The translations under genes and the position numbers were made by a program. The notes under the pieces were generated by a model that saw only the letters and a program-made list of their open reading frames with translations, had not been told where the DNA came from and did no database searches. A stretch of 47,773 nt of DNA from Prochlorococcus sp. AG-363-G03 (GTDB lineage Bacteria; Cyanobacteriota; Cyanobacteriia; PCC-6307; Cyanobiaceae), in the NCBI GenBank assembly GCA_003280265.1, contig QCFJ01000006.1, positions 1 to 47,773 on the forward strand, in the 5' to 3' direction. Below are positions 45,730 to 47,773 of the stretch, piece by piece. Numbering within the stretch: the stretch's first letter is position 1; every line of letters starts with the position of its first letter.

Positions 45730-46149
45730 TCAAGTAACAGGTGGTAAACCTAAATTCCTAAAACGATGATTTTTTATCACTTCTTCCAATTTAACTAAGT
45801 CCTCAAAAGAAACCCAATCTATACAATCAACAGGACAGGTATCTATTGCTTCTTGAATTAATTCCTCACTATCTCCATCTTGTCTAAACGCCCGAGCTCT
45901 GCCCTGCTCGGGCTCCATTGCAAAAGTATTCGTAGCAACTGAGCTGCAATATGTACAACCAATACATTTCCTCTCATCAACCCATACAGCTTTTTCTTTT
46001 AATTTCCCACCTAATACAGGATCCCTACCGTTTAGTTTGAAATCTTCGTTACTAGCAGCTTCGAAAGCAGCATTAGGATTATGAATAGCAGAAGATTGCT
46101 GGTATTCATGTGACCTAGTTTCAAAAGCTGCGCTAGGGTCAAAAGTCAA
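45730..46149 (-). CDS. 4Fe-4S ferredoxin with N-terminal extension
   Basis: VWVDERKCIGCTYCSSVATNTFAMEPEQGRARAFRQDGDSEELIQEAIDTCPVDCIDWVSFEDLVKLE. Confidence 0.9.
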   Translation of the reverse strand: MTFDPSAAFETRSHEYQQSSAIHNPNAAFEAASNEDFKLNGRDPVLGGKLKEKAVWVDERKCIGCTYCSSVATNTFAMEPEQGRARAFRQDGDSEELIQEAIDTCPVDCIDWVSFEDLVKLEEVIKNHRFRNLGLPPVT

Positions 46150-46164
46150 TTTTAATTAGTGAAA

Positions 46165-46557
46165 TCAAGAGTCCCAACGAGTAACTACCAATTCTATTGA
46201 ACCATCAAGATTTTCCTTTTGCTCAGAAATTTGAAATCCTTCTTGTGCGGTTGAATCAAGAACAGTGTTTAATGCATAACGTTGAGTGACCTGAGCTAAA
46301 AATCTTTCAATAGGTATGGACTGTTTCCAAAGATCTAGATCAGTTACGAGTTCATATGATTTTGAACTTTCATTCCACCTAAATCCAACGTCTGCTCCCT
46401 TACTCATCTCAACAATCATTTGAGCTTTTACTGTTTGACCTCTATAGCCTCTAACTAAATTTTCGCCCTCATTCGGTACATACCCTAAATCTATTAGAGC
46501 CTGTTTTAAAAACTCTTTTTTACGAAGTTGAGTTTTTACTGTGCTGAAATGTGACAT
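46165..46557 (-). CDS. ycf35: Ycf35 / DUF1257 family protein
   Basis: MSHFSTVKTQLRKKEFLKQALIDLGYVPNEGENLVRGYRGQTVKAQMIVEMSKGADVGFRWNESSKSYELVTDLDLW. Confidence 0.9.
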   Translation of the reverse strand: MSHFSTVKTQLRKKEFLKQALIDLGYVPNEGENLVRGYRGQTVKAQMIVEMSKGADVGFRWNESSKSYELVTDLDLWKQSIPIERFLAQVTQRYALNTVLDSTAQEGFQISEQKENLDGSIELVVTRWDS

Positions 46558-46760
46558 CAGTGAATTTCTGCTGGAATAGTCTGTTTTTGGACCTTTTCAC
46601 GAAGAAAAGTATCAGAGGTGGGCTCTCTCCTCTCAACGGTGCCTAAGGCATCCTCAAGCTTCTCAGTCAAATCAATACATGCTTCACCAACAAGACCTTC
46701 AACGGTTTCTTCAACCCTTCCATCCTGTCGGATTCTAAATCGCAATGTGCGTTGTGGCAT
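46557..46760 (-). CDS. DUF2997 family protein
   Basis: MPQRTLRFRIRQDGRVEETVEGLVGEACIDLTEKLEDALGTVERREPTSDTFLREKVQ; start trimmed from the track ORF (46847) to ATG at 46760; stop overlaps the ycf35 ATG. Confidence 0.85.
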   Translation of the reverse strand: MPQRTLRFRIRQDGRVEETVEGLVGEACIDLTEKLEDALGTVERREPTSDTFLREKVQKQTIPAEIH

Positions 46761-46850
46761 GAAAGTTAAGCCCCTAAGGTAAGCATGATATAGAAAAAAA
46801 CTATAGAAACGCGAATTATTAATTTCAACGAAGTGTTTTTGTACCAAAAA

Positions 46851-47660
46851 TTAAACCAATTGACCGTCATCAATTAATGATTTTAGTTTTATTTGTACCT
46901 CCGGATTATCAATTTGTTCCAAAGCTATCCTTGCTTCATACCTAACAGAGGGCTCACGATCATTCAATAAAACAGAAATGAAAGCCTCTTCTACGTGGAT
47001 TTTGATTTCCTTACTCAAAAGGCTGTAAAGACGACCAAGAGACCAAATACAGTTGCTTCTCACAATGGGTTCACCATCAATTTGCAAACTTTCAAGTAAT
47101 TGATTAGCCGCTGGTAAAGAGCTTTCTACTGAGTTGAGTCCAACCTCCGCTAAAGAACTTGATGCCCACAATCGAACGGCAGCTACATCTTGTTTTAATG
47201 CATTAACCAAAGGTTCTAGAACAGGGGCATCTGAGTAATTTCCAAGACTCCAAGCAGTAGCTTTTCGCACATAAGCATTACTATCAAAACGCAATAAATG
47301 CAAAAGAAGGTGGATAGCCTGTGGACAAGGATTTCTACCTAAAGCATAAACAGCGCTCATCCTCACAACAGGAGATGGTTCGTCCAGTAAAGGTACCAAA
47401 AGTGGGAGAGCTCTGGAATCCCTATGTTCACAAAAGACTCTTAAACCTTGAAGTCTTTCTTCATTTCCAGATTGAAGCCATTTCAACGCAAGATCACACT
47501 CTTTTGATGAATTAACTAGATCATCATCGGTTTTATCAAGTTCGATTTCATCTAATGGATCTCCCGCTATCTGAGCTGCTAATTCTCTAGCCAAGAGATC
47601 AGGATCTATGGCTAAATTAGCCAACCCTTCATTACTTAATTTTTGATTTGCATCATTCAT
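46851..47660 (-). CDS. HEAT-repeat protein
   Basis: Repeated helices DSRALPLLVPLLDEPSPVVRMSAVYALGRNPCPQAIHLLLHLLRFDSNAYVRKATAWSLGNY. Confidence 0.9.
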   Translation of the reverse strand: MNDANQKLSNEGLANLAIDPDLLARELAAQIAGDPLDEIELDKTDDDLVNSSKECDLALKWLQSGNEERLQGLRVFCEHRDSRALPLLVPLLDEPSPVVRMSAVYALGRNPCPQAIHLLLHLLRFDSNAYVRKATAWSLGNYSDAPVLEPLVNALKQDVAAVRLWASSSLAEVGLNSVESSLPAANQLLESLQIDGEPIVRSNCIWSLGRLYSLLSKEIKIHVEEAFISVLLNDREPSVRYEARIALEQIDNPEVQIKLKSLIDDGQLV

Positions 47661-47684
47661 AGCTCTGACATAGGAAGAGCAAGT

Positions 47685-47773
47685 TTAATTAATTGGTGCT
47701 GGTGCAAGCATATCCCCAGGCAGCCATATCCGCGCACTGACTGCAAACAAAGCGACACCAAAAAGAGCAACAA
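47685..47773 (-). CDS. C-terminal fragment of a gene truncated by the window end
   Basis: Reverse frame VALFGVALFAVSARIWLPGDMLAPAPIN-stop; hydrophobic segment then short tail. Confidence 0.55.
   Translation of the reverse strand, partial: VALFGVALFAVSARIWLPGDMLAPAPIN

Overview
AT-rich window with the gene content of a marine picocyanobacterium, most likely a low-light Prochlorococcus (inferred from protein families and gene order; no search was run). Most of it is conserved housekeeping sequence: both ATP synthase loci (atpD-atpC and atpI-B-E-G-F-H-A-G), groES-groEL, gpmI, secG, pyrR, rpoZ, PSRP-3/Ycf65, pepP, nadD-nadE, ftsW, ccdA-ccs1, queF, glnB, tlyA, purB, fumC, a Ski2-like helicase, a biotin operon (bioF-K-C-D-A, no bioB), rsmG, and a HEAT / DUF2997 / Ycf35 / ferredoxin / aldo-keto reductase cluster. 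The left edge (1-2187) looks accessory: a truncated TPR-sulfotransferase gene with five 102-bp tandem units, then about 0.9 kb of mostly non-coding sequence. I found no CRISPR array, tRNA, rRNA, transposase, phage module or recognisable defence system, and no clear new multi-gene system. The best leads are: (i) a perfect NtcA box (GTAN8TAC) upstream of an uncharacterised 75-aa ORF and glnB; (ii) a long multi-segment hairpin right after the atpE stop codon; (iii) an inverted pair of perfect cyanobacterial DnaA-box-like 9-mers in an intergenic palindrome; (iv) a K-box match upstream of groES; (v) the DUF2997/Ycf35/ferredoxin/AKR/HEAT cluster of unknown function.
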